Shown one piece after another: positions 1-6,803 of a stretch of 11,367 nt of DNA (positions are counted from its first letter, which is position 1; each line of letters opens with the position of its first letter). The notes under the pieces are model-generated. The model did not search any database. It saw only the letters and a program-made list of their open reading frames with translations, and was not told the origin of the DNA. The DNA is from Phycisphaerales bacterium UBA1161. Its GTDB lineage: Bacteria; Planctomycetota; Phycisphaerae; Tepidisphaerales; Tepidisphaeraceae. The stretch lies in assembly GCA_002311745.1 (NCBI GenBank), contig DBZL01000034.1:1-11367 (forward strand), read 5' to 3'. A program made the translations under genes and the position numbers.

Positions 1-18
1 CATTTTTAGAAGCTCTAA

Positions 19-54
19 GATTAGGATTAGGAAGAGGATTAAGATTAAGAGTAG
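19..54. repeat. Degenerate 6-bp tandem repeat (GATTAR)
   Basis: Six consecutive hexamers can be read in register: GATTAG, GATTAG, GAAGAG, GATTAA, GATTAA, GAGTAG. The strand is strongly purine-rich and quite unlike the GC-rich coding DNA around it. It lies just outside the 11-12-bp array that precedes the RAYT gene. No gene overlaps it convincingly. It may be a simple microsatellite at the edge of the repeat cassette. Confidence 0.7.
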
Positions 55-62
55 GACCAGCC

Positions 63-136
63 GGGGGCATTTAAGGGGCATTTAAGGGGGCATTTAAGGG
101 GGCATTTAAGGGGGCATTTAAGGGGCATTTAAGGGG
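63..136. repeat. Tandem array of GCATTTAAGGGG units (left RAYT array)
   Basis: Six copies of GCATTTAAGGGG start at 68, 79, 91, 103, 115 and 126. The period is 11 or 12 bp, set by whether four or five G separate the units. The last unit runs directly into the terminal inverted repeat at 131-144. The unit GGGGCATTTAA matches the reverse complement of the right-hand unit (GGCGCACTAAA) at 8 of 11 positions, so the left and right arrays look like diverged inverted counterparts around the transposase gene. Confidence 0.85.
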
Positions 137-144
137 ACGTAGCT
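131..144 (+). repeat. Left copy of 14-bp REP-like inverted repeat
   Basis: AAGGGGACGTAGCT is the exact reverse complement of 876-889 at the other end of the RAYT gene. It contains GTAG (139-142). GTAG is the tetranucleotide that marks REP sequences recognised by characterised RAYTs such as the E. coli enzyme. Its placement immediately outside the gene fits the known habit of RAYT genes to be flanked by inverted REP copies. Binding by this particular protein is inferred. Confidence 0.75.
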
Positions 145-152
145 ATTTACGC

Positions 153-181
153 TTGACAGGGGTCGGTTTGGGATCGATAAT
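153..181 (+). promoter_or_regulatory. Near-consensus sigma-70 promoter of the RAYT gene
   Basis: A perfect -35 hexamer TTGACA (153-158) is followed after exactly 17 bp by GATAAT (176-181), one mismatch from TATAAT. The -10 box ends six bases before the ATG at 188, so transcription would begin at or next to the start codon and give an mRNA with essentially no leader. No Shine-Dalgarno sequence could fit in such a transcript. The start itself is supported because family members begin with a similar MPR sequence. Confidence 0.6.
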
Positions 182-187
182 GCCGCC

Positions 188-892
188 ATGCCGCGCGTGG
201 CCCGACAATGCCCCGGGGGGTATGTGTATCACGTTTGGAACCGCGCGGCCGGTCGGTTGCGGCTGTTCAAGAAGGAGGCCGACTATCTGGCGTTTGAGCG
301 CATCCTTGTGGAGGCCCATCGGCGTCACCCCATCGACCTCCTGGACTGGTGCCTGATGCCCAACCACTGGCATTTCGTGGTCTACCCAAGCGGCGATGGT
401 CAGGTCACGGCGTTTTTCCGGTGGCTGACGCACACGCACGCGATGCGCAGTATCACGCATCGGCGAGTCCTGGGAATGGGTCCGTTGTATCAGGGGCGTT
501 TCAAGTCGCTGCCGGTGCAGGAGGACGCGCATTTGCTGACGCTCTTGCGTTACGTGCAGCGCAATCCGTTGCGTGGGAAGCTGGTGAAGCGGGCGGCGGG
601 ATGGCGCTGGGGCGGCGAGTGGATGCGGCGGCACGGAGCCAGCGAATTGAAGTCGATCCTGGCGGCCTGGCCGGTGGATCGCCCGCGGGACTGGGCGCGG
701 TGGGTGGATGAGCCGCAGACGGCAGCCGAGACGGAAGCGATCCGCCAATGCATCCGCCGCAGCCGCCCCTTCGGCGACGCCAAGTGGACATTGCGGACCG
801 CCGAGCGGCTGAATCTGGACTGGACAATGCATCCCCGCGGGCGCCCGCCGATGCGGCGCGAGGGAGCCAGAAAAGAGCTACGTCCCCTTTAG
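188..892 (+). CDS. REP-associated tyrosine transposase (RAYT, Y1 transposase family)
   Basis: This 234-residue protein is a single-domain HUH endonuclease of the IS200/IS605-related TnpA_REP group. Such enzymes nick single-stranded REP DNA and are thought to spread REP elements. The HUH histidines are H60 and H62 in CLMPNHWHFVV. The catalytic tyrosine is Y122 in RYVQRNPLRG, and the family block GPLYQGRFKS covers residues 98-107. The C-terminal part (about 190-220, RSRPFGDAKWT then a basic stretch) is typical of longer RAYTs. The ATG at 188 is chosen because MPRVARQ plus the GGYVYHVWNRA block is the normal family N-terminus. The last 16 codons and the stop lie inside a repeat unit, so the C-terminus is repeat-derived. 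It stands alone, without IS ends or a TnpB partner, which fits a domesticated single-copy RAYT. The gene appears intact. Confidence 0.93.
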   Translation: MPRVARQCPGGYVYHVWNRAAGRLRLFKKEADYLAFERILVEAHRRHPIDLLDWCLMPNHWHFVVYPSGDGQVTAFFRWLTHTHAMRSITHRRVLGMGPLYQGRFKSLPVQEDAHLLTLLRYVQRNPLRGKLVKRAAGWRWGGEWMRRHGASELKSILAAWPVDRPRDWARWVDEPQTAAETEAIRQCIRRSRPFGDAKWTLRTAERLNLDWTMHPRGRPPMRREGARKELRPL

Positions 893-956
893 TGCGCCCG
901 CCCGCCGATGCGGCGTGAGGGAGCCAGAAAAGAGCTACGTCCCCTTTAGTGCGCCC
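842..956. repeat. 57-bp direct duplication covering the RAYT 3' end
   Basis: Segment 842-899 is repeated at 899-956 with one mismatch (C859 versus T916), an offset of 57 bp. The first copy encodes the last 16 residues and stop codon of the RAYT. The second is non-coding but would read the same way. Each copy carries AGCTACGTCCCCTT (876-889 and 933-946), the right-hand counterpart of the left inverted repeat. CTAC (GTAG on the minus strand) falls at 878-881 and 935-938. The near identity suggests a recent tandem duplication or conversion. Confidence 0.9.
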
Positions 957-1025
957 CCCCTTTAGTGCGCCCGTCCCCTTTAGTGCGCCCTCCTTTAGTG
1001 CGCCTAGTGCGCCCTTTAGTGCGCC
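888..1025. repeat. Array of TTTAGTGCGCC units (right RAYT array)
   Basis: TTTAGTGCGCC occurs at 888-898, 945-955, 961-971, 979-989, 994-1004 and 1015-1025, with a truncated TAGTGCGCC at 1005-1013. The stop codon of the RAYT (TAG at 890-892) is formed by the first unit. Spacing shrinks from 57 bp to about 10-18 bp, as if the full REP-bearing unit had been trimmed to its terminal motif and then multiplied. The array ends ten bases before the stop codon of the next, convergent gene. Confidence 0.85.
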
Positions 1026-1035
1026 CTATCGCTCA

Positions 1036-1779
1036 CTACCCCTTCGCCTTTTTTTCTTCTTTTCTCTGGCCTTTCTGAAAAGGCCGACGTAGGTGGATGG
1101 TTATGAAGGATTTGGGTTCGTCTTGTTTGTCGGCATTCCAATCGTATAGCGAAAACCTGCCGCCAAGGCGGGGGTTATAGGGAACAACGAACCCGGTGTC
1201 GGCGCGCTGATGGCATTGCGGACAGACGAGATACACGTGCGTATCCGGCAATGGCGCTGTCTCGAACCGCGCCGTGCCGCCACATGACGGGCAGGGAACG
1301 GCCAGAAATCGCCTAACGCGCCGTGCTGCATAAACGAGCAACTGATTGAAACCTATGATAAGTGCGAGCGAATCGCCGAGGAGGAGGCACATCAACAAAT
1401 AGCGGTGTTTAAGTGGCACAAGCAACACGCAGGCGAGCAAGATGGCGGTCGCAAATAGTACGATGGCAAGCATGAGGGGGACGTAGAGTCGTTGATGATG
1501 TAAAAGCAGGCGTCCCTGACGACGGGCCTCTGCTTCAAATGCGGGGTCGGTTGTGGAATCGATGGCGCGGTGATGAATCTTTCTGCGCTTATTCCAATTA
1601 TGAAGCACTACGGCCACTGAGCATACGACCAGAATCAGTATAAAGATGAGATCTGCGGTAAATTTTGGAAAAATGCGCCCCAATATCACACGGACCACCG
1701 CCACGCTGCCAAAAAACAGAAGAAGGATGAGAAGATCCCTCAACCACCAAGGCCACCGTGTCCCGCGATCGTTGTTCAT
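1036..1779 (-). CDS. Four-helix membrane protein with zinc-ribbon-like domain, unknown function
   Basis: I do not recognise a named family for this 247-residue protein. Hydrophobic segments at about residues 13-33, 42-60, 99-122 and 125-150 predict four transmembrane helices in two hairpins. A basic and acidic loop of about 40 residues links the hairpins. After the last helix come CPSC (163-166) and CPQC (186-189), spaced like a zinc-ribbon knuckle pair, so a small metal-binding domain probably sits on one face of the membrane. The C-terminus is lysine-rich. The ATG at 1779 opens with a charged stretch before the first helix; its ribosome binding site is weak. The gene is convergent with the RAYT, lies 183 bp beyond the oxidoreductase gene, and is visibly more AT-rich than the genes to its right, so it may have a different history. 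Confidence 0.7.
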   Translation of the reverse strand: MNNDRGTRWPWWLRDLLILLLFFGSVAVVRVILGRIFPKFTADLIFILILVVCSVAVVLHNWNKRRKIHHRAIDSTTDPAFEAEARRQGRLLLHHQRLYVPLMLAIVLFATAILLACVLLVPLKHRYLLMCLLLGDSLALIIGFNQLLVYAARRVRRFLAVPCPSCGGTARFETAPLPDTHVYLVCPQCHQRADTGFVVPYNPRLGGRFSLYDWNADKQDEPKSFITIHLRRPFQKGQRKEEKKAKG

Positions 1780-1962
1780 GGCAAACCCACGAATGATACC
1801 GCGAAATTTACAGCAACCAAACGACTGCCGCGCGTCCTCGCTCCGAAGCCGCTAACGGGAGATTCGTGCGCCACCAAGTTGACGATCATATTCGTCGGTG
1901 CGCCAGTGGCGCGGAGTTGAGCTTAACTTGATGCCATGAAGGGGTGTCCCACCAGTTCCGGG

Positions 1963-3096
1963 TCAACCGGTCGCCTTCGCCCGCTTGGCGGCTTTGATGC
2001 GCTTAAGTTCCTGGGTGACGCAGTAGACGCCGCGGCCGTCGGAGGCGGGGGTGAAACAACTGTTGCAGGAGTCGCACTCGGATTTGCGCTGATCGCCCAA
2101 GTGCCAGCGCTTTATCAGGGCGGGCTCGCAAATCAGGGGACGGCATAGGGAGATCAAGTCGGCGACGCCGTCTTGAACCAGGCGCTGGGCGGTATCGAAG
2201 GAGCGGATGCCGCCGACTAGCATCAGGGGCAATCGAACCTTCTGCTTGTAAAGCTCGGCGGCTTGGCGGTAGAAGACTTCGGCGGCGGGGGTCTTGGATT
2301 TTCCTGCGCGGGTCGGGCGGAACTTTTGCGGGGAGGCGGCGGTTCCGCCGGAAAGCTCGATGCCGTCGATGGAGGCCCGCTCCAGCATGAGCGAAACTTG
2401 CACAGCCTCCTCGCGGGTCAGGCCGCCGTCGAGGAAATCCTCGGAGTTGAGTTTGACCAGAAGCGGATAGGCGGGACCGGTCGCCTGGCGGATGGCGCGG
2501 ACGACCTCGAGCAAGAAGCGGGCGCGGTTTTCCAGGGAGCCGCCGTATTGATCCCGGCGCTGGTTCAGGGTGGGGGAGAGAAACTGGCTGAGCAGAAAGC
2601 CGTGGGCGGCGTGGAGTTGGACGGCGTCGAAGCCGGCTTTTTTGGCGCGCACGGCCGCCTGGGCGAAGGCCGACACGATGGTTGCGATATCGTCCTTGGT
2701 CATGGCCCGGCAGGCGGGATTGCCGTCGGCGGCGGAGGGGCCGATGGGGGGCAAGTTGGTCAGGGCGAAGTTGGCAAACCTTCCGCCGTGGACGATCTGC
2801 GAAGCGATTTTGCCGCCGGCCGCGTGGACGGCCTCTACCATCGCGGCAAGGCCGGGCAGGAAGCGGTCGTCGTCAATGGCGAGCTGGCCGGGACTGGAGC
2901 GGCCCTCGGGGCTGACGAAGCTGTAGCCGCTGATGATGAGGCCCACCTCGCCCCGGGCCAGTTCGACCATCATCTCGATGAGTTTGGGCGTGACCGATCC
3001 ATCCGGCGCGGCCAGCCCCTCCCAGGTGGCCGACCGCACGAAACGGTTGGGCAATGGCATGCTGCTAATGGAAATGCGCTCAAATAATTCTGCCAT
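1963..3096 (-). CDS. NADH:flavin oxidoreductase, Old Yellow Enzyme family (TIM barrel)
   Basis: This is a 377-residue FMN-dependent oxidoreductase of the kind that reduces activated C=C bonds with NAD(P)H; the substrate cannot be read from sequence. The barrel core is clear: PLPNRFVRSAT near the N-terminus, HGGR at 103-106, the signature HAAHGFLLSQFLSP near 162-175 followed by DQYGGSLENRARF (182-194), and the phosphate-binding VGGIRS at 294-299. Near the C-terminus C341, C344, C347 and C359 make CxxCxxCx11C. That resembles the 4Fe-4S ligands of the trimethylamine dehydrogenase and 2,4-dienoyl-CoA reductase branch. The second, dinucleotide-binding domain of those enzymes is absent. The ATG at 3096 is preferred over a TTG at 3120 because AAGGA lies seven bases upstream. 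It follows addA by 38 bp and is probably the last gene of the operon. Confidence 0.9.
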   Translation of the reverse strand: MAELFERISISSMPLPNRFVRSATWEGLAAPDGSVTPKLIEMMVELARGEVGLIISGYSFVSPEGRSSPGQLAIDDDRFLPGLAAMVEAVHAAGGKIASQIVHGGRFANFALTNLPPIGPSAADGNPACRAMTKDDIATIVSAFAQAAVRAKKAGFDAVQLHAAHGFLLSQFLSPTLNQRRDQYGGSLENRARFLLEVVRAIRQATGPAYPLLVKLNSEDFLDGGLTREEAVQVSLMLERASIDGIELSGGTAASPQKFRPTRAGKSKTPAAEVFYRQAAELYKQKVRLPLMLVGGIRSFDTAQRLVQDGVADLISLCRPLICEPALIKRWHLGDQRKSECDSCNSCFTPASDGRGVYCVTQELKRIKAAKRAKATG

Positions 3097-3134
3097 GGCG
3101 GTTTCCTTCTCTGCTGGCAATGTTCAAAAAGCCT

Positions 3135-6100
3135 TCACACCGTGACGATAGCTCGGGCGGACAGGAATACCAGGTGGACGGCGGTGACCTTTTTGCCGGC
3201 CACCTGCTCGATCGCCTGGCGATAGAACTTCATCTGCTGATCGTAACTGCGGGCTCGCTGCGGCAACGCCTCGGGGGCAATGTTGTCCGTCTTGTAATCC
3301 ACGATTGTGATGCCGTCGCCGCTCGGCGCGAGCACGTCGATCCGGCCGCGGATCATCACGCGATCCATGGGGACGCAGCCGGGGCTGGCTTCGTCGCTGC
3401 AAGCGACGAACGGGACCTCGCGCATCAGTTCGCTTCCCCGCCGGCCGAGCATTTTTCCCACGTCGCTGGCGAGAAGAAAGCCGATCGCCTGGCGATCCAC
3501 CATCGCGGCCTGGGCGCGGGAAATGAGCTTGCGATCCGCCAGGAGCTGGATTTGCCGCTCGATGGGGGCGGCGTCCCCGGCAAAATCCCAGTGTTGCAGG
3601 ACCAGATGCGTGGCGGTGCCGATGTCGGTGGGCTTGGGCGAGGCCGATTCGACGAAAAACCGCGGCAGATCGAGCTTGCGCTGCGCGGGGGTTGGGCCGG
3701 CGGGGGCGGCGTCGGCGGCGTGCTTGGCCAATTCCGTGACGGCCATCGCGGCGGCCTGCTGCGTGAACGCGGCAAACGGATAGGCCTGCTCAAAACGCTG
3801 GATGATCCCCTGCGCCAGAGCATTGGCCGGCGGAGGGGGAGAGAGCTTTTCCAAGCGGGCCATTTTTTGCTGCTGGTCCGTCCACGGCGCCGATTGGGAG
3901 CGCGGGTTTTTCCAGGATTGCAGCTCGGCTGGGTCGTGGCGGAAAACCTGCAGCGGCGGGGGCTTGAGGGAAGCGGTCATGGCGGCGACGGGGCCAAGCC
4001 AATCCAGGGAGCGCGAGCCGGCCAGAACGACGTCCGCGGGCAGGGGGCCGGTGCGGTCGCGCCACTGGGTTTCCCAGCGATCCACCTGATCGGCCGTGGC
4101 GGTGCCGAGCAGGATGAGGTGTTCCTTGGCCCGCGTCATGGCGACGTAGAGCAGGCGCATCTCCTCGGCCAGGGTTTGGCGCAGCAGGCTGTTTTCCACG
4201 ACCGCCGAAGCCAGGGACGGATAGCGGATCAGGCGCGATTGGTCGGTCACTTTCATTCCCAAGCCGCTCTGGCGATCGACCAGGATGGAGCCTTGCAGAT
4301 CTTTGAGGTTGTGGCGTTTGCCCAGATCGGCCAGGAAGACGACGGGGAATTCCAAGCCCTTGGCCCTGTGGATGCTCATGATGCGCACGACGTTTTGCGG
4401 CTCGGCGGCCAGCGCTGGGCGGGCCAGGTCCTTCTCTTGGCGCAGGTTGGAGATGAAATCCAGGAAGCGGTACAGGCCCTGGCGCAGGAAGGTGCCGAAT
4501 TGGGCGGCGCGTTCGTGCAGGTAGAGCAGGTTGGCCACGCGTTGCTGGCCGTCGTCCAGGCCGGAGTAATACGCCAGGGCGCCGGTGTCCTGGTACAAAC
4601 GCCACAGAAGCTCGGCGACGGGGCGCTTGTTGGCCTGGTCGCGCCAATCGGCCAGCCGCGCCAAAAAATCCCGCAGCCAGGCGGACAGCTCATCATCTTT
4701 TTCCACCGCGTAGCGGCGCAGGGCCTCGTGGAACGGAATGTCCTCGGCCGGGTCGGCCCCATCGCGGTAGGCGAGGCGGATGGCGGCCATGGCATCGTCC
4801 GGCTGGGGCAGGCCGGACAATGGGCTGCGCAGCACCGCCGCCAGGGGAATGTCCTGCTGCTGATTGTCCAGAATTTGCAGGAGGCACAGGGCGTCCCGCA
4901 CCTCGGGCGAATCGAAAAAGCCGCTGCCGCCTTCGCTGTGAACGGGGATGCCGTGGGCCCGCAGCACGTCCACGAACGCGTCGGCCTTGTACTGCATGGC
5001 GCGCAGGAGGATCACGATGTCGCCAAAACCCAGCGGAGCGGCGACGGGATTGCCCACGGCATCGGGCTTGATCACGTGCATGGGCGGCGAGCCGTCCAGG
5101 CCCATCAGGCGGCGGATGCGCTGGGCGACCAGGACGGCCTCGTACTCCGCCCGCTCCATGTCCTGATCCGGGTCGTCAACGTCCGCCGGCAGCAGATGCA
5201 GTTCGATGGGCGCTCCGGCGAAGCAGCGGGCGCTGCCGGCCGGCGGGTACGGGCGGCCAGGACGCAGGCGGTGCGACTGGTCGTACTCGATCTCCGCGGC
5301 CTGCCGCGTCATCAATCGCTCATAGATTGCGTTGATGGCCTCCAGCAGGGGGGCGCGGCTGCGGAAGTTCTCGCGCAGATCGATCACGCGTCCGGGGGCA
5401 TCCTTGGCGGGTGAGGAAAACCGCTGCAATCGCTGCAAAAATCGACGCGGCTCGGCCAGGCGGAAGCGGAAAATGCTCTGCTTGACGTCCCCCACGCAAA
5501 ACAGGTTGGGCTCACGCCCGCTGCCCGCGCTTTCGCGGCTCACGAGCGTCAGGATCGCATCCTGAATTTCGTTGATGTCCTGGTACTCATCCACCAGGAC
5601 GTAGCGGAACTGATCTTGCAGCGAGCGTGCCACACGCGACGGAAGCAATTGCGATCCCTGGCCGTCGCTCAGGACGCGCAGGGTCAATCGCTCCAGGTCG
5701 GAAAAATCGACCGCGCGCTGGCTGCCCTTGGCCTGCTTGTAGTGCTGCTCGAAATCACTGACCAGGGACAAGAACGCCTTGGCGTGCGGCGACACCTGGG
5801 CCATGCCTTGTTGCCACTGCGTCGAATCGAACGCCAGCAGCCGCGGCAACGCGTCGTCCAACTGCTTCTTGATCGAATCGAGCATGGCCTTGGCCGGCTC
5901 TTTGCCCGGGGTGTCGGCAGGGACGGCCGGCAGGCGCGGCCGGGAGGGCAAATCGCCCACTTCGCCGATGAGAAGGTCCAATCCCTCGCGGTCGAGCACG
6001 CCGTGCCAATGCCCAACGATCGACTTCAGCTCCTGCGCGTGCTTGACGTAGGAGGCCAGGGCCTTGTGCGGCCGGATGGCCGCCGCCGCGTCGTCGCACT

Positions 6101-6803
6101 GGCGAGCCAGATCGCTCAGGGTCTGCTTGATCTGCTGGATCAGTTGTTGGCCCAACTGCGACGATGTAAGCGGCTGCGACGCGGCCTGGCGGATTTCCGT
6201 CAGGGTGCGCGCAATCCACGATTGCGGATCGGCCAGGCTGCACAGGGTTTGATGCGTGGCGACCACTTGCTCCATCAGCGATTCATCATCGCCGTCGCCG
6301 TAGGCGTCGATGAGCCGGTGAAAATCGCCGCCGCGGTCCTGCTTATAGCGCTGATGGAACAAGTCCTCGACCACTTCGCGGCGCAGCAGGGCCGCCTCGT
6401 CGCCGTCGAGGATGTTGAAGTTGGGATCGAGTCCCACCAGGTTGAAATGTTGCCGCAAGAGGCGCGCGCAAAACCCGTGGACCGTGCTGATCTGGGCGTG
6501 CTCCACCAGGGCCGATTGTCGCAGCAGACGGTCGGATGGGTTTTGCGCGATTCGGCGGCGCAGGGCCTGCTGGATGCGCGATTTCATCTCCGCCGCGGCC
6601 GACTCCGTGAACGTCACCACCAGCAGCTCATCCACGCCGCAGGGCTTGTCTGCGTCGCAGACCAGATAGGCGCAGCGCTCGGCCAGGACGGTGGTCTTGC
6701 CCGACCCTGCCGCCGCGCTGACCAGAACGCTGCCGCCGGCCTCAATGCCTTTGCGCTGCTGGTCCGTCCAGCAAATCGCGGAAATTGTTTCAGGTGTGTT
6801 CAC
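3135..6803 (-). CDS. addA: AddA, ATP-dependent helicase-nuclease subunit A
   Basis: AddA is the motor and one nuclease of the AddAB complex, which unwinds and resects double-strand breaks to prepare 3' tails for RecA. At 1222 residues it matches the usual size. UvrD-type helicase motifs are all present: Walker A AAGSGKT (K36), Ia TFTESAAAEMK (64-74), II DEYQD (405-409), III GDVKQSIFRFR (438-448), IV RENF (477-480), V SIHRAKGLEFP (810-820) and VI YVAMTRAK (886-893). The C-terminal PD-(D/E)XK nuclease has H1066, GRID with D1156, DYK with D1169 and K1171, and the QxxxY pair Q1190/Y1194, so it looks catalytically competent. The GTG start at 6803 overlaps the end of addB by 14 bp. GGAG four bases upstream, inside addB, suggests translational coupling. 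The order addB-addA is the standard one. Confidence 0.96.
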   Translation of the reverse strand: MNTPETISAICWTDQQRKGIEAGGSVLVSAAAGSGKTTVLAERCAYLVCDADKPCGVDELLVVTFTESAAAEMKSRIQQALRRRIAQNPSDRLLRQSALVEHAQISTVHGFCARLLRQHFNLVGLDPNFNILDGDEAALLRREVVEDLFHQRYKQDRGGDFHRLIDAYGDGDDESLMEQVVATHQTLCSLADPQSWIARTLTEIRQAASQPLTSSQLGQQLIQQIKQTLSDLARQCDDAAAAIRPHKALASYVKHAQELKSIVGHWHGVLDREGLDLLIGEVGDLPSRPRLPAVPADTPGKEPAKAMLDSIKKQLDDALPRLLAFDSTQWQQGMAQVSPHAKAFLSLVSDFEQHYKQAKGSQRAVDFSDLERLTLRVLSDGQGSQLLPSRVARSLQDQFRYVLVDEYQDINEIQDAILTLVSRESAGSGREPNLFCVGDVKQSIFRFRLAEPRRFLQRLQRFSSPAKDAPGRVIDLRENFRSRAPLLEAINAIYERLMTRQAAEIEYDQSHRLRPGRPYPPAGSARCFAGAPIELHLLPADVDDPDQDMERAEYEAVLVAQRIRRLMGLDGSPPMHVIKPDAVGNPVAAPLGFGDIVILLRAMQYKADAFVDVLRAHGIPVHSEGGSGFFDSPEVRDALCLLQILDNQQQDIPLAAVLRSPLSGLPQPDDAMAAIRLAYRDGADPAEDIPFHEALRRYAVEKDDELSAWLRDFLARLADWRDQANKRPVAELLWRLYQDTGALAYYSGLDDGQQRVANLLYLHERAAQFGTFLRQGLYRFLDFISNLRQEKDLARPALAAEPQNVVRIMSIHRAKGLEFPVVFLADLGKRHNLKDLQGSILVDRQSGLGMKVTDQSRLIRYPSLASAVVENSLLRQTLAEEMRLLYVAMTRAKEHLILLGTATADQVDRWETQWRDRTGPLPADVVLAGSRSLDWLGPVAAMTASLKPPPLQVFRHDPAELQSWKNPRSQSAPWTDQQQKMARLEKLSPPPPANALAQGIIQRFEQAYPFAAFTQQAAAMAVTELAKHAADAAPAGPTPAQRKLDLPRFFVESASPKPTDIGTATHLVLQHWDFAGDAAPIERQIQLLADRKLISRAQAAMVDRQAIGFLLASDVGKMLGRRGSELMREVPFVACSDEASPGCVPMDRVMIRGRIDVLAPSGDGITIVDYKTDNIAPEALPQRARSYDQQMKFYRQAIEQVAGKKVTAVHLVFLSARAIVTV

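Noticed and set aside
63..136. Possible CRISPR array
   Set aside because: Units are 11-12 bp and directly contiguous, with no unique spacers and no cas genes.
143..832. Minus-strand open frame opposite the RAYT gene
   Set aside because: It covers the same bases as a RAYT with intact catalytic motifs and its translation is proline- and arginine-rich without family features.
1900..1912. Short stem GCGCC-AGT-GGCGC as terminator of the oxidoreductase operon
   Set aside because: Five base pairs with no T tract; too weak to call. Nothing else recognisable is seen in the 1780-1962 gap.
3097..3120. TTG start adding eight residues to the oxidoreductase
   Set aside because: The ATG at 3096 has a well-spaced AAGGA, and this Shine-Dalgarno lies inside the proposed extension.
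3120..5414. Long open plus-strand frame opposite addA
   Set aside because: It is antisense to a gene with every AddA motif in order. Long antisense frames are expected in GC-rich coding DNA, and the translation shows no family features.
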